Notes: a model not told the origin generated them from the sequence alone. Shown: positions 46,021 through 54,988, counted from the first letter of the stretch. The stretch is 64,000 nucleotides of DNA from JAVWHP01 sp036639955 (GCA_036639955.1 JAVWHP010000005.1:46664-110663), one strand, 5' to 3'. Program-made: numbers and translations.

Positions 46021-46863
46021 ATGATAATAACAGCTAGAACTAATGATAAACCAATAATATATAAACTATGGAAACAAAGTTTCAGCTTTGATGACTTTGG
46101 TTCAATCGACGATTATTTTGAGCGAAACTATAATCCTAATAATACTTATATAAATATAATTAATAATAATATAGTATCAACCCTAACTATAAACTACCAT
46201 AATATAATATTAAATAACCAACCTAAAACTATAATAATCATTAGTGGAGTAGCTACACTACTCCACTATAAAAGAAAAGGCTATATGAATGAATTAATCT
46301 TATATATCTTAAATAAATATATAAATTATGATATATTTATTCAAGCATATAATCCTATAGTATATAAAAAATATAATATTAAAGAAGCCTTTTATAATAA
46401 TATATATTCATTTAATAAAAGTAATAGAAAAGAAGTATGTTATTCTGGATATAGTTTTAAATTATTTAATGATGATCCTAATCTACTATTACAACTATAT
46501 AATAAATTTATATTAAACTATAATACTTATAATTTAAGAACAATAGATTACTATATAAACTATATTCATGAAGCAAAGACTCAACTAAATAATCTTTTAA
46601 TAATCTATGAACATGGAATACCCATAGGCTATGTAAGATACTACTTCAACGATAATTTAACCATTATCGATGAAGTAGTCTGTAGTAATGCAGCCAGTAT
46701 TAATGTATTAGTAAATAGACTATTAGAAAAATATGATAAAGTAGAAGTACATGTAGCAAATAATATAGAATTAGAAAATACATTAGAATATAAAAAAGAA
46801 TGTAATATGTATACACTAAGTGAAACTAAAGTAGAAAACGGATATATAAGTGAGTATTACTAA
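46021..46863 (+). CDS. Eis-like GNAT acetyltransferase
   Basis: 280 aa. N-terminal GNAT domain with IIIISGVATLLHYKRKGYMNELILYIL, the acetyl-CoA loop (usually R-x-x-G-x-G/A, here KRKGYM). The second half resembles the Eis-type second GNAT (LLIIYEHGIPIGYVRYYFNDN...IIDEVVC). It is highly AT-rich. It is paired with the DUF2156 gene 1 nt upstream and probably cotranscribed; both are acyl/aminoacyl transferases of unknown substrate. Confidence 0.75.
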   Translation: MIITARTNDKPIIYKLWKQSFSFDDFGSIDDYFERNYNPNNTYINIINNNIVSTLTINYHNIILNNQPKTIIIISGVATLLHYKRKGYMNELILYILNKYINYDIFIQAYNPIVYKKYNIKEAFYNNIYSFNKSNRKEVCYSGYSFKLFNDDPNLLLQLYNKFILNYNTYNLRTIDYYINYIHEAKTQLNNLLIIYEHGIPIGYVRYYFNDNLTIIDEVVCSNAASINVLVNRLLEKYDKVEVHVANNIELENTLEYKKECNMYTLSETKVENGYISEYY

Positions 46864-46891
46864 AATATTATGTAAACGCTAACAATTACTA

Positions 46892-46920
46892 TTGACATTA
46901 TAAAGATAACAAGGTAAAAT
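46892..46920 (+). promoter_or_regulatory. Promoter of the pflB riboswitch transcript
   Basis: TTGACA (46892-46897), 17-nt spacer, TAAAAT (46915-46920), about 10 nt before the start of the structured leader. Confidence 0.75.
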
Positions 46921-46935
46921 TTAATAAGAAGATAG

Positions 46936-47030
46936 ATACTATTACTGATGGTAAATGTGAGCACACAGTGTAATAGTATAGCTACTATGTCGACCATCTG
47001 GACAATTCTAAAAGAGAATTGTCCTTTTTT
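46936..47030 (+). promoter_or_regulatory. ZTP (pfl-motif) riboswitch with terminator
   Basis: P1: ATACTATTA (46936-46944) with TAATAGTAT (46971-46979). Inside it lie CTGATGG and the P2 hairpin TGTG-AGCA-CACA. The 3' element CCATCTGGACA (46994-47004) matches the family's CCGCCUGGGCA. The pseudoknot GATGGT (46947-46952) with ACCATC (46993-46998) is perfectly paired although its bases differ from the usual GGCGG/CCGCC. P3 is GGACAATTCT/AGAATTGTCC followed by six T, an intrinsic terminator. It should sense ZTP/ZMP (purine or one-carbon stress) and allow pflB expression when bound. Confidence 0.82.
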
Positions 47031-47048
47031 CATAAGGAGGAAAAATAA

Positions 47049-49277
47049 ATGGAAGCTTGGAAAAACTTTAATGGAAGTATTTGGAAAGAAGAAATTAACG
47101 TACAAGATTTTATTATTAGTAATTATGAAGAATATAAAGGAGATGAAAGCTTTTTAAAAAAGATAAGTAATAGGACTGCATTGTTATTAAATGATGTAGA
47201 AGCATTATTAAGAGAAGAAAGATTAAAAGGCGGAGTACTAGATATAGATGTAGATAAAGCAACATCACTAACACATTATGGAGCAGGATATATAAATAAA
47301 GAATTAGAAATTATAGTAGGATTACAAACAGATCAACCATTAAAAAGAGGAGTAAACCCATTTGGTGGAATAAGAATGGCTAAACAAGCATGTGAAGCAT
47401 ATGGATATAAAATGTCAGATGACTTATTAAAAGAATTCACCTATAGAACAACCCATAATGATGGAGTATATAGAGTATATAGTGATGAAATGAAATTAGC
47501 ACGTAAACTAGGATTAATGACTGGGCTACCAGATGCATATGGAAGAGGAAGAATAATAGGAGACTATAGAAGAGTAGCACTATATGGAGTAGATAAACTT
47601 ATAGAAGAAAAAGATAAGGATAAGAGAAGGTTAGCTGAAACTATATTAAATATGGAAGCAATAAGATCAAGTGAAGAACTATACCAACAAATAGATTTTC
47701 TTAAAAAACTAAAGATAATGGCTAATATATATGGAATCGATATATCTAAACCAGCATCTAATGCAAAAGAAGCAATACAATGGTTATACTTTGGATATTT
47801 AGGAGCAATAAAAGAACAAAATGGAGCAGCAATGTCATTAGGAAGAGTAAGTACTTTCTTAGATATATATATTCAAAGAGATATAGATAATGGAATATTA
47901 AAAGAAGAAGAAGCACAAGAATTAATTGATCAATTAGTATTGAAATTAAGATTAGCAAGACACTTAAGAACTCCAGAATATAATGATTTATTTGCAGGAG
48001 ATCCAATGTGGATAACAGAGTGCATAGGAGGTATGAAAGATGATAACCATAGTTTAGTAACAAAAACTAGTTATCGCTTTATGCACACATTATATAATTT
48101 AAAAAGCAGTCCTGAACCTAATATGACGATATTATATGCTGATAAACTACCATATAATTTTAAGAAATATTGTGCTAAAGTATCAATAGATACAGATTCA
48201 ATTCAATATGAAAATGATGATTTAATGCGAAATATATATGGAAATGATTATGGAATAGCTTGTTGTGTTTCAGCAATGAAGTTAGGAAAACAAATGCAAT
48301 TCTTTGGAGCAAGATGTAATTTAACTAAACTATTATTATTAAGTATTAATGGTGGTATAGAAGAAATGAAACATATGCCAATTGGACCACAAATGCAAAG
48401 CTTTAGTGATAAAGAACCATTAGATTATAATAAGGTACTTGAAAGATTTAGAGAATATCAGAAATGGATGGCACATCTCTATGTAAATACAATGAATGTA
48501 ATACATTATATGCATGATAAATATGCTTATGAAAAACTACAAATGGCATTACATGATACAGATGTTGAAAGATTTATGGCCTTTGGAATAGCTGGTCTAT
48601 CAGTAGTAGTAGATTCATTAAGTGCAATAAAGTATGCTAAGGTTTATCCCGTTAAAAATTCAGAAGGAATAATAGAAGATTATAGAGTAGAAGGGGACTA
48701 TCCAACCTATGGTAATGATGATGATCGTGTAGACAATATTGCTACTTTAGTAACTAATGATTTTATTAATAATTTAAGAAGCAATGAAACCTATCGTAAT
48801 TCAATACCAACATTATCAGTACTAACTATAACTAGTAACGTAGTCTATGGTAAAAAAACCGGCAATACGCCTGATGGACGTAGAGCGGGTACTCCATTCG
48901 CACCAGGTGCAAACCCAATGCACAATAGAGAAAAGAATGGGGCCTTAGCTGCACTTAATAGTGTTTCTAAAATATCATATGATGATTGTAGAGATGGAAT
49001 ATCAAATACATTTTCTATAATACCATCAGCATTAGGAAATAATACTGATGAACAATCTTCTAAACTAGTTAATATGTTAGATGGTTATTTTAAACAAGAT
49101 GCTCATCATCTTAATGTTAATGTATTAGATAAAGCTAAACTTATAGATGCACAAAAGCATCCTGAATTATATCCTACTCTTACCATTAGAGTATCAGGAT
49201 ATGCAGTTAGATTTGTTCAATTATCTAATGAACAACAAAAAGAAGTTATCTCTAGAACCTTTCATGAAGGATTCTAA
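47049..49277 (+). CDS. pflB: PflB, formate C-acetyltransferase
   Basis: 742 aa, full length. The adjacent Cys-Cys in GIACCVSAM (~residue 405) and the glycyl-radical loop RVSGYAVRF near the C-terminus (Gly ~716) mark true pyruvate formate-lyase. PTYGNDDDRVDNIA and TPDGRRAGTPFAPGANPMH are typical. It cleaves pyruvate with CoA to acetyl-CoA and formate without oxygen. No activase (pflA) is adjacent. Formate feeds 10-formyl-THF for purine synthesis, which explains the ZTP riboswitch upstream. AAGGAGG precedes the ATG. Confidence 0.97.
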   Translation: MEAWKNFNGSIWKEEINVQDFIISNYEEYKGDESFLKKISNRTALLLNDVEALLREERLKGGVLDIDVDKATSLTHYGAGYINKELEIIVGLQTDQPLKRGVNPFGGIRMAKQACEAYGYKMSDDLLKEFTYRTTHNDGVYRVYSDEMKLARKLGLMTGLPDAYGRGRIIGDYRRVALYGVDKLIEEKDKDKRRLAETILNMEAIRSSEELYQQIDFLKKLKIMANIYGIDISKPASNAKEAIQWLYFGYLGAIKEQNGAAMSLGRVSTFLDIYIQRDIDNGILKEEEAQELIDQLVLKLRLARHLRTPEYNDLFAGDPMWITECIGGMKDDNHSLVTKTSYRFMHTLYNLKSSPEPNMTILYADKLPYNFKKYCAKVSIDTDSIQYENDDLMRNIYGNDYGIACCVSAMKLGKQMQFFGARCNLTKLLLLSINGGIEEMKHMPIGPQMQSFSDKEPLDYNKVLERFREYQKWMAHLYVNTMNVIHYMHDKYAYEKLQMALHDTDVERFMAFGIAGLSVVVDSLSAIKYAKVYPVKNSEGIIEDYRVEGDYPTYGNDDDRVDNIATLVTNDFINNLRSNETYRNSIPTLSVLTITSNVVYGKKTGNTPDGRRAGTPFAPGANPMHNREKNGALAALNSVSKISYDDCRDGISNTFSIIPSALGNNTDEQSSKLVNMLDGYFKQDAHHLNVNVLDKAKLIDAQKHPELYPTLTIRVSGYAVRFVQLSNEQQKEVISRTFHEGF

Positions 49278-49312
49278 AGTATAAACTTGTATAACTATAC
49301 AATTATACAAAT

Positions 49313-49341
49313 AAAAATGAATGACATTGTCATTCATTTTT
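49313..49341. terminator. Bidirectional terminator, pflB / mgtE
   Basis: AAAAATGAATGA, loop CATTG, TCATTCATTTTT between two convergent genes; works in both directions. Confidence 0.9.
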
Positions 49342-50680
49342 ATATTATATAAGGCAACATTAAAGTAGCTAAACCTAGGAAGAAGAAGAATCCTAGAACA
49401 TCAGTTACTGTAGTAACAAATACAGTAGAAGCTAAAGCTGGATCTACATGTAACTTCTTTAATACTACTGGAATAAAATAACCAGCAGCATTAGCCATTA
49501 ACATATTTGCCCACATTGCTATTCCAGTTAATAAACCTATAGCTATATTACCAACAAATAGATAAGCTAATATAGATATAATTAAACCAACGATTAAACC
49601 ATTTATAAAACCTACTACTATTTCTTTAATAAGAATTGGTTTAGCATTTTCTTTAGATATTTCACCTAAAGACATAGCACGTACAATTAAAGTCATAGAT
49701 TGAGTACCAGCATTACCACCCATTCCAGTAATAATTGGCATTATAGTTGCTAATGTTACTACTTTAGCTATAGTACCTTCAAAACTAGAAACAACGGCAG
49801 CAGCTAATATAGCAGTAAATAAATTTACAACTAACCAAGGTAAACGAGATTTAACAGATTGAGCAATGCTACTATCAACATGTTCTTCTTTATTAATTCC
49901 TGCTAAACGGTGAATATCTTCAGTATTTTCTTCTTGAATAATATTAATAATATCATCAACAGTAATTACTCCAAGCATATGATTATCATCATCAGTAACA
50001 GGCATCATTACAAATCCATATTTTTCAAACTTATGAGCAACATCTTCTTGGTCAGTTAATACATTAATACTATGAACATTAGGATTAGTGATATCTATTA
50101 CTTTAGTATCAAAACTACTAGATACTATATCTCTTAATGCTACTACTCCTTTTAATGTATGACTCTTATCAGTAACATATAAATAATATGGAGTTTCATT
50201 ATCAGTATTCTTTTGTAAGAATTTTAATGTTTCTAATATAGTACTATTAGCATTTATTGATAAGAATTCAGTAGTCATAATACCACCTGCACTATCTGGA
50301 TTAAATGTTAATAGTTTTTTTACTTCTTCTTGGTCTTTACGACTCATTTTATTTAGTACTAGACCTACTTCTGTTTCATCTAATTCTCCAATTAGATCGG
50401 TTACTTCATCTTGTGACATTTCATCTAGTATGTGTCTTTGTTTAGTATCTGAGAATTGTGATAATAATTCATACTTATCTTCATCATCTTCTTCTTCTAC
50501 TATATCTGCGATTAATTCATCTGGTAATCTATTTAAAATCTTTAATGCATTATCTTCATCATTATGTAAGATATCTAAAACATCAACAGGGTGTATTGTA
50601 TCTATTATTTCAGCTATTTCTGCTTTTGACCCTGTTAAAAGGAGCTCTTTAAGCTCTAACGTAGTTAATTTTCTTTTCAT
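49340..50680 (-). CDS. mgtE: MgtE, magnesium transporter/channel
   Basis: 446 aa. N-terminal helical MgtE domain with acidic cluster VEEEDDEDKYELL, two CBS domains (from MTTEFLSINANSTI and from ITNPNVHSINVLTDQ), the plug helix, then five TMs with the pore motif TGMGGNAGTQS. Cytoplasmic Mg2+ binding to the acidic and CBS domains closes the channel. The GGAGG site before the ATG lies in the 3' arm of a 5-bp hairpin next to a 24-codon upstream ORF, so translation is probably controlled. No M-box riboswitch is present. Confidence 0.95.
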   Translation of the reverse strand: MKRKLTTLELKELLLTGSKAEIAEIIDTIHPVDVLDILHNDEDNALKILNRLPDELIADIVEEEDDEDKYELLSQFSDTKQRHILDEMSQDEVTDLIGELDETEVGLVLNKMSRKDQEEVKKLLTFNPDSAGGIMTTEFLSINANSTILETLKFLQKNTDNETPYYLYVTDKSHTLKGVVALRDIVSSSFDTKVIDITNPNVHSINVLTDQEDVAHKFEKYGFVMMPVTDDDNHMLGVITVDDIINIIQEENTEDIHRLAGINKEEHVDSSIAQSVKSRLPWLVVNLFTAILAAAVVSSFEGTIAKVVTLATIMPIITGMGGNAGTQSMTLIVRAMSLGEISKENAKPILIKEIVVGFINGLIVGLIISILAYLFVGNIAIGLLTGIAMWANMLMANAAGYFIPVVLKKLHVDPALASTVFVTTVTDVLGFFFFLGLATLMLPYII

Positions 50681-50684
50681 TATT

Positions 50685-50729
50685 TCCTCCTATTTGAGGA
50701 TCATAAAACCATAAAAGTGGTATATGATC
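50685..50729 (-). promoter_or_regulatory. Two overlapping hairpins at the mgtE ribosome-binding site
   Basis: Read on the minus strand. Hairpin A: GATCATA ... TATGATC (50729-50699), with inner ACCA/TGGT, covers the second half of the leader ORF including its TGA. Hairpin B: TCCTC, loop AAATAG, GAGGA (50700-50685) hides the mgtE GGAGG. The 3' arm of A and the 5' arm of B overlap, so the two compete at the base. Confidence 0.6.
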
Positions 50730-50775
50730 TACTATAATCTGTGTTAGAACTACTCGGATTAGGATTTTCTGTCAT
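50701..50775 (-). CDS. Putative mgtE leader peptide, 24 aa
   Basis: ATG at 50775 is preceded by AAGGTGG at good spacing. The peptide begins MTENPNPSSSNTDY and ends at TGA (50703-50701), 20 nt before the mgtE start. The early acidic/Asn-Pro-x-Pro run recalls MgtL, the MEPDPTP leader that couples Mg2+-dependent ribosome instability to mgtA expression in Salmonella. Its second half lies in a hairpin next to one that masks the mgtE ribosome-binding site. I infer a leader that senses Mg2+ or proline; it could also be an unrelated small protein. Confidence 0.5.
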   Translation of the reverse strand: MTENPNPSSSNTDYSRSYTTFMVL

Positions 50776-50809
50776 ATAAACCACCTTCTTTCTTTTGTTA
50801 TTTTAACAT

Positions 50810-50830
50810 ACTTTAACTCCTTATTAAAGT
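50810..50830. repeat. Inverted repeat upstream of mgtE
   Basis: ACTTTAA, CTCCTTA, TTAAAGT: perfect 7-bp arms in the space between the mgtE leader and the hydrogenase-maturation promoter. A possible operator. Confidence 0.4.
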
Positions 50831-50906
50831 ATAACTTTTAGTTAATTAGTAAATAAGTAGTTAAGTTGAAATTAGACTCACTTAGTTTATAATTATTTAA
50901 AATTTA

Positions 50907-50935
50907 TTGACATTAACTATAAAAAGTTGTTAAAT
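50907..50935 (+). promoter_or_regulatory. Promoter of the hydrogenase-maturation operon
   Basis: TTGACA (50907-50912), 17-nt spacer, TTAAAT (50930-50935). It has the same -35 and spacing as the pflB promoter. Confidence 0.7.
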
Positions 50936-50942
50936 TAAAGAA

Positions 50943-51061
50943 GGTTATGTGAGCGATTACATAATGTTAGTTCTGATCACCAAGGGTTCTTCCCAAGGTA
51001 CAAGGCTACTTAAAGATAATACAACTATCTTTTGTAGACTGTACCTATGTACAGTTTTTTT
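50943..51061 (+). ncRNA. Structured leader with terminator, possible unknown riboswitch
   Basis: Ordered pairings: TTATGT (50945-50950)/ACATAA (50959-50964); CC-AA-GGG, loop TTCTT, CCC-AA-GG around 50980-50998; CTAC-AAAGATA/TATCTTT-GTAG (51006-51037); and an intrinsic terminator ACTGTAC-CTAT-GTACAGT plus six T (51038-51061). GGTAC at 50997-51001 can pair with GTACC at 51041-51045, which would break the terminator. I match it to no riboswitch class I know. Confidence 0.6.
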
Positions 51062-51078
51062 ATGAAAGGATAAATAAT

Positions 51079-51336
51079 ATGGAAAACAGAATAGCTCTAA
51101 TTGGTATAATGGTAGAGGATGGTAGTGATATAACTAAAATGAATAGTATATTACATGAGTACCAACCCTATATAATTGGTAGAATGGGTTTACCTATAGC
51201 TAAAGAAAATATTAATGTTATAAGTATAGTAGTAAATGCTCCTAATGATTTAATAGCTAGTGTTGCTGGTAAGTTAGGAATGCTAGACCATATAAGTGTA
51301 AAAACAATATATTCTAAGAGTAAAGTTAATGAGTAA
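51079..51336 (+). CDS. TM1266-family hydrogenase-system regulator
   Basis: 85 aa ferredoxin-like/ACT-type protein: RIALIGIMVEDGSDITKMNSILHEYQPYIIGRMGLPIAKENINVISIVVNAPNDLIASVAGKLG. The family is known for lying beside [FeFe]-hydrogenase maturation genes and is presumed regulatory; ligand unknown. It overlaps hydE by 8 nt and is first in the operon. AAAGGA precedes the ATG. Confidence 0.85.
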   Translation: MENRIALIGIMVEDGSDITKMNSILHEYQPYIIGRMGLPIAKENINVISIVVNAPNDLIASVAGKLGMLDHISVKTIYSKSKVNE

Positions 51337-52381
51337 TAAATCTATAATAGATGAACTATATAATAGTTCATCAACAAATAATGATAATTTAAAGAAGTTA
51401 TTGTTGATGAAAGATGTGGATGATATAAATTATTTATATTATAAAGCACGTGAACTAACTAATATAATATTTAGTAATAAAATATACATTAGAGGTTTAA
51501 TAGAGATAAGTAATTATTGTAAAAATGATTGTTACTATTGTGGTATACGTTGTTCTAATGATAAGATTAAACGCTATAAATTAACTAATGAAGAAATACT
51601 AGAATGCTGTAAATATGGTTATAATTTAGGATTTAGAACATTTGTTCTACAATCAGGAGAAACTAATAATATTAATGATATATATAGTTTAGTACAACTA
51701 ATACATAATAATTATAGTGATTGTGCAATAACATTATCTATAGGAGAATTAAGTTATGATGAATACTATTTATTATATAAAGCAGGAGCAACAAGATATC
51801 TATTAAGACATGAAACTGCTAATGAAGAACACTATAGAATATTACATCCAAATAATTTAAACTTAAATAAAAGAAAACAATGTTTAAACATTATAAAAGA
51901 TATAGGTTATCAAGTAGGAACGGGTATGATGGTAGGAACACCCCATCAGACCCTAGATAATTTAATTGAAGATTTAAATTATCTAGACCAATACCATCCA
52001 CATATGGTTGGTATTGGTCCGTTCCTACCAGCTAGTAATACTCCATTTGAATTAGCTAGTAGTGGTAGTTTAGAGTTAACTTTAAAGTTAATAGCTATTA
52101 TAAGATTAATGCATCCTGATGCATTAATACCTGCTACTACTGCTTTAGCAACATTATCTAAAGAAGGAAGAAAGTTAGGAATACTAGCAGGAGCTAATGT
52201 AGTTATGCCTAATTTATCACCAATAGAAATTAGAAATAACTATGCATTATATAATGATAAAGCTAATATGAATAGTGAAGCAGCTGAAGGATTAGAACTA
52301 CTTAAAATTGAATTAGCTGAAATAGGATATGAAATAGATTACCAAAGAGGTGACTATAAAAGGAGAAAACAAAATGTATAA
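51329..52381 (+). CDS. hydE: HydE, [FeFe]-hydrogenase maturase
   Basis: 350 aa radical SAM enzyme. NYCKNDCYYCGI gives the CxxxCxxC cluster (~63-70), followed by LQSGE, RHETANEEHYRILHP, VGTGMMVGTPHQT and the end PNLSPIEIRNNYALYND. With HydG and HydF it builds the 2Fe subcluster of the H-cluster. It overlaps the regulator gene and hydG by 8 nt at each end. Confidence 0.95.
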   Translation: MSNKSIIDELYNSSSTNNDNLKKLLLMKDVDDINYLYYKARELTNIIFSNKIYIRGLIEISNYCKNDCYYCGIRCSNDKIKRYKLTNEEILECCKYGYNLGFRTFVLQSGETNNINDIYSLVQLIHNNYSDCAITLSIGELSYDEYYLLYKAGATRYLLRHETANEEHYRILHPNNLNLNKRKQCLNIIKDIGYQVGTGMMVGTPHQTLDNLIEDLNYLDQYHPHMVGIGPFLPASNTPFELASSGSLELTLKLIAIIRLMHPDALIPATTALATLSKEGRKLGILAGANVVMPNLSPIEIRNNYALYNDKANMNSEAAEGLELLKIELAEIGYEIDYQRGDYKRRKQNV

Positions 52382-53792
52382 TAAACTATCAATGAAAGCA
52401 GAAGAATTTATAAATGAACAAGAAATATTAGAAACACTAGAGTATGCTAAAGAAAATAAACATAATTATGAATTAATAAATAATATAATAAATAAAGCAA
52501 AGAATAATAAAGGATTAGAACATCGAGAAGCATGTGTACTATTAGAATGTGATATACCTGAATTAAATAATAAAATGTTTGAATTAGCAAAACAAATTAA
52601 ACAACAATTCTATGGAAATAGAATTGTAATGTTTGCACCATTATACTTATCTAATTACTGTGTAAACGGGTGTGTATACTGTCCATACCATCATCAAAAT
52701 AAACATATATGCCGTAAAAAACTAACACAAGAAGAAATTAAAAATGAAGTAATAGCATTACAAGACATGGGACACAAAAGATTAGCACTAGAAGCAGGAG
52801 AAGACCCAATAAATAACCCAATAGAATATATATTAGAAAGCATAAAAACAATATATTCAATAAAACATAAGAATGGAGCAATAAGAAGAGTAAACGTTAA
52901 TATAGCAGCAACAACAATAGAAAACTATATTAAATTAAAAGAAGCAGGAATAGGAACATACATATTATTTCAAGAAACATATAATAAGAAAAACTATGAA
53001 ATACTACATCCAGTAGGACCTAAACATAATTATGATTATCATACAGAAGCAATGGATCGAGCAATGAAAGCAGGAATAGATGATGTAGGAATAGGAGTAC
53101 TATTTGGATTAAATTTATATAGATATGATTTTGTAGGATTATTAATGCATGCAGAACATTTAGAAGCAGCAAATGGATGTGGGCCACATACTATTTCCGT
53201 GCCACGGATAAGGGCAGCAGAAGATATAGATCCGGATACATTTAGTGATGGAATAGATGATGAAGTATTTGCTAAAATAGTAGCAGTATTAAGAATAGCA
53301 GTACCATATACAGGAATGATAGTATCTACAAGAGAATCACAAACTACTAGAGAAAAAGTATTACAATTAGGAATATCTCAAGTAAGTGGAGGATCTAAAA
53401 CTAGTGTTGGAGGATATTATAAAAAAGAAGAAGAAAAAGACAATTCAGCACAATTTGATGTAGAAGATACAAGAAGTCTAGATGAAGTAGTAAATTGGTT
53501 ATTAGAACAAGGATTTATACCTAGTTTTTGTACAGCATGTTATAGAGAAGGAAGAACTGGAGATCGATTTATGAAATTAGTTAAAAGTGGACAAATAGCT
53601 AATTGCTGTCAACCAAATGCACTATTAACATTAAAAGAATATCTAGAAGACTATGCAAGTGAAGATACTAAAATTAAAGGAAATAAACTGATAGAAAAAG
53701 AAATACATAATATACAAAATACTAAAGCAAAAGAAACATGTATTAAATATCTAAAAGAAGAAAGTGAAGGAAAGCGAGATTTTCGCTTCTAG
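52374..53792 (+). CDS. hydG: HydG, [FeFe]-hydrogenase maturase
   Basis: 472 aa from ATG 52374, placed by AAAAGGAG upstream. The radical SAM motif NYCVNGCVYCPY lies at ~95, then LALEAGEDPINNP, and the long HydG-specific C-terminal part with CTACYREGRTGDRFM (~385) and NCCQPNALLT (~410), the second cluster site absent from shorter ThiH forms. It splits tyrosine to yield CO and cyanide for the H-cluster. ThiH is excluded because this C-terminal cluster is complete and the gene lies between hydE and hydF. Confidence 0.95.
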   Translation: MYNKLSMKAEEFINEQEILETLEYAKENKHNYELINNIINKAKNNKGLEHREACVLLECDIPELNNKMFELAKQIKQQFYGNRIVMFAPLYLSNYCVNGCVYCPYHHQNKHICRKKLTQEEIKNEVIALQDMGHKRLALEAGEDPINNPIEYILESIKTIYSIKHKNGAIRRVNVNIAATTIENYIKLKEAGIGTYILFQETYNKKNYEILHPVGPKHNYDYHTEAMDRAMKAGIDDVGIGVLFGLNLYRYDFVGLLMHAEHLEAANGCGPHTISVPRIRAAEDIDPDTFSDGIDDEVFAKIVAVLRIAVPYTGMIVSTRESQTTREKVLQLGISQVSGGSKTSVGGYYKKEEEKDNSAQFDVEDTRSLDEVVNWLLEQGFIPSFCTACYREGRTGDRFMKLVKSGQIANCCQPNALLTLKEYLEDYASEDTKIKGNKLIEKEIHNIQNTKAKETCIKYLKEESEGKRDFRF

Positions 53793-53800
53793 GTAATAAT

Positions 53801-54973
53801 ATGAATTCAACACCAACAGCTAATAGATTACAAATAGGAATATTTGGTAAACCAAATACAGGTAAATCAAGTCTAATAAACGCCATAGTTAAACAAGATA
53901 TAGCTATAGTATCAAACATACAAGGAACAACAACAGACCCTGTATTTAAAGCTATAGAGATACCAGGAATAGGACCATGTACACTAATAGATACAGCAGG
54001 ATATAAAGACAATACACAATTAAATAATCTAAGAATTAATAGAACATTAGATATAATAAAACGCTGTGATATAACTATATTAGTAATAAACGATAAGATG
54101 GATAAACAAGAAAAAGAACTATATAATAAATTAAATAAAACAAGTAAATGTATAATAGCATATAATAATATTTATAATAATATAACTAATATAAAAGATA
54201 AAGATATGGTAGTTATTGATGCTAAAAATAATTATAATATAGATCTATTAATAGAAGAAATAGCTAAAGTAATACCCAAAGATTATAATAATATAACTAT
54301 ATTTAATAATATAAATAATAAAGATATAGTTATGTTAGTAATACCACAAGATAAAGAAGCACCTAAAGGAAGACTAATATTACCACAAGTACAAACTATA
54401 AGAGAATTACTAGATGATAAAGCTATAGTAATATGTACTACATTAGATACTTATGAAGAATCACTACATATATTAAGAAGTGATCCTAAAATGATTATAT
54501 GTGATTCTTCTATATTTAAAGAAGTATATAAGTATAAACCTAGTAATAGTTTATTAACTTCTTTTTCTATACTATTTGCTAATTATAAAGGTGATATTAA
54601 TTATTTTATTGATAGTACTATTGCTTTAGATAGTTTAAATTATAATAGTAGAGTACTTATTGTTGAAGCTTGTACTCATACTAGTATTAATGAAGATATA
54701 GGTAGGGTTAAGATTCCTAAATTATTAAGAGATAAGTATGGTAGTTCTATTACTATAGATTTTGTTAATGGTATTAATTTTCCTAGTATTATTGATTATG
54801 ATGTTGTTATACATTGTGGTGCTTGTATGTTTAATCGTAGTTATGTTATGAATAGAGTTAATGTATGTAAGGAACAAGGTATTCCAATGTTAAATTATGG
54901 AATAGTTATTGCTTATTTAAATGACATATTACAGTTCTGTTATATAAATAAAGAGAATAATATGTTAAAATAA
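53801..54973 (+). CDS. hydF: HydF, [FeFe]-hydrogenase maturation GTPase
   Basis: 390 aa. GTPase domain: GKPNTGKSSL (P-loop, ~17), TTTDPV (switch I), DTAGY (G3) and a degenerate G4. The C-terminal cluster-binding part has EACTH and HCGAC, the Cys/His set that carries the 4Fe-4S and the 2Fe precursor. It is the scaffold that delivers the 2Fe unit to HydA. No hydrogenase structural gene is in the window. It starts 8 nt after hydG. Confidence 0.95.
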   Translation: MNSTPTANRLQIGIFGKPNTGKSSLINAIVKQDIAIVSNIQGTTTDPVFKAIEIPGIGPCTLIDTAGYKDNTQLNNLRINRTLDIIKRCDITILVINDKMDKQEKELYNKLNKTSKCIIAYNNIYNNITNIKDKDMVVIDAKNNYNIDLLIEEIAKVIPKDYNNITIFNNINNKDIVMLVIPQDKEAPKGRLILPQVQTIRELLDDKAIVICTTLDTYEESLHILRSDPKMIICDSSIFKEVYKYKPSNSLLTSFSILFANYKGDINYFIDSTIALDSLNYNSRVLIVEACTHTSINEDIGRVKIPKLLRDKYGSSITIDFVNGINFPSIIDYDVVIHCGACMFNRSYVMNRVNVCKEQGIPMLNYGIVIAYLNDILQFCYINKENNMLK

Positions 54974-54988
54974 GCATGAGGTGAAATC

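Noticed and set aside
50681..50906. M-box (ykoK) Mg2+ riboswitch before mgtE
   Set aside because: None of the conserved M-box blocks is visible; the short ORF and hairpins explain the region better.
52374..53792. ThiH (tyrosine lyase for thiazole) rather than HydG
   Set aside because: The complete C-terminal cluster motif and position between hydE and hydF fit HydG, and no other de novo thiazole genes are present.
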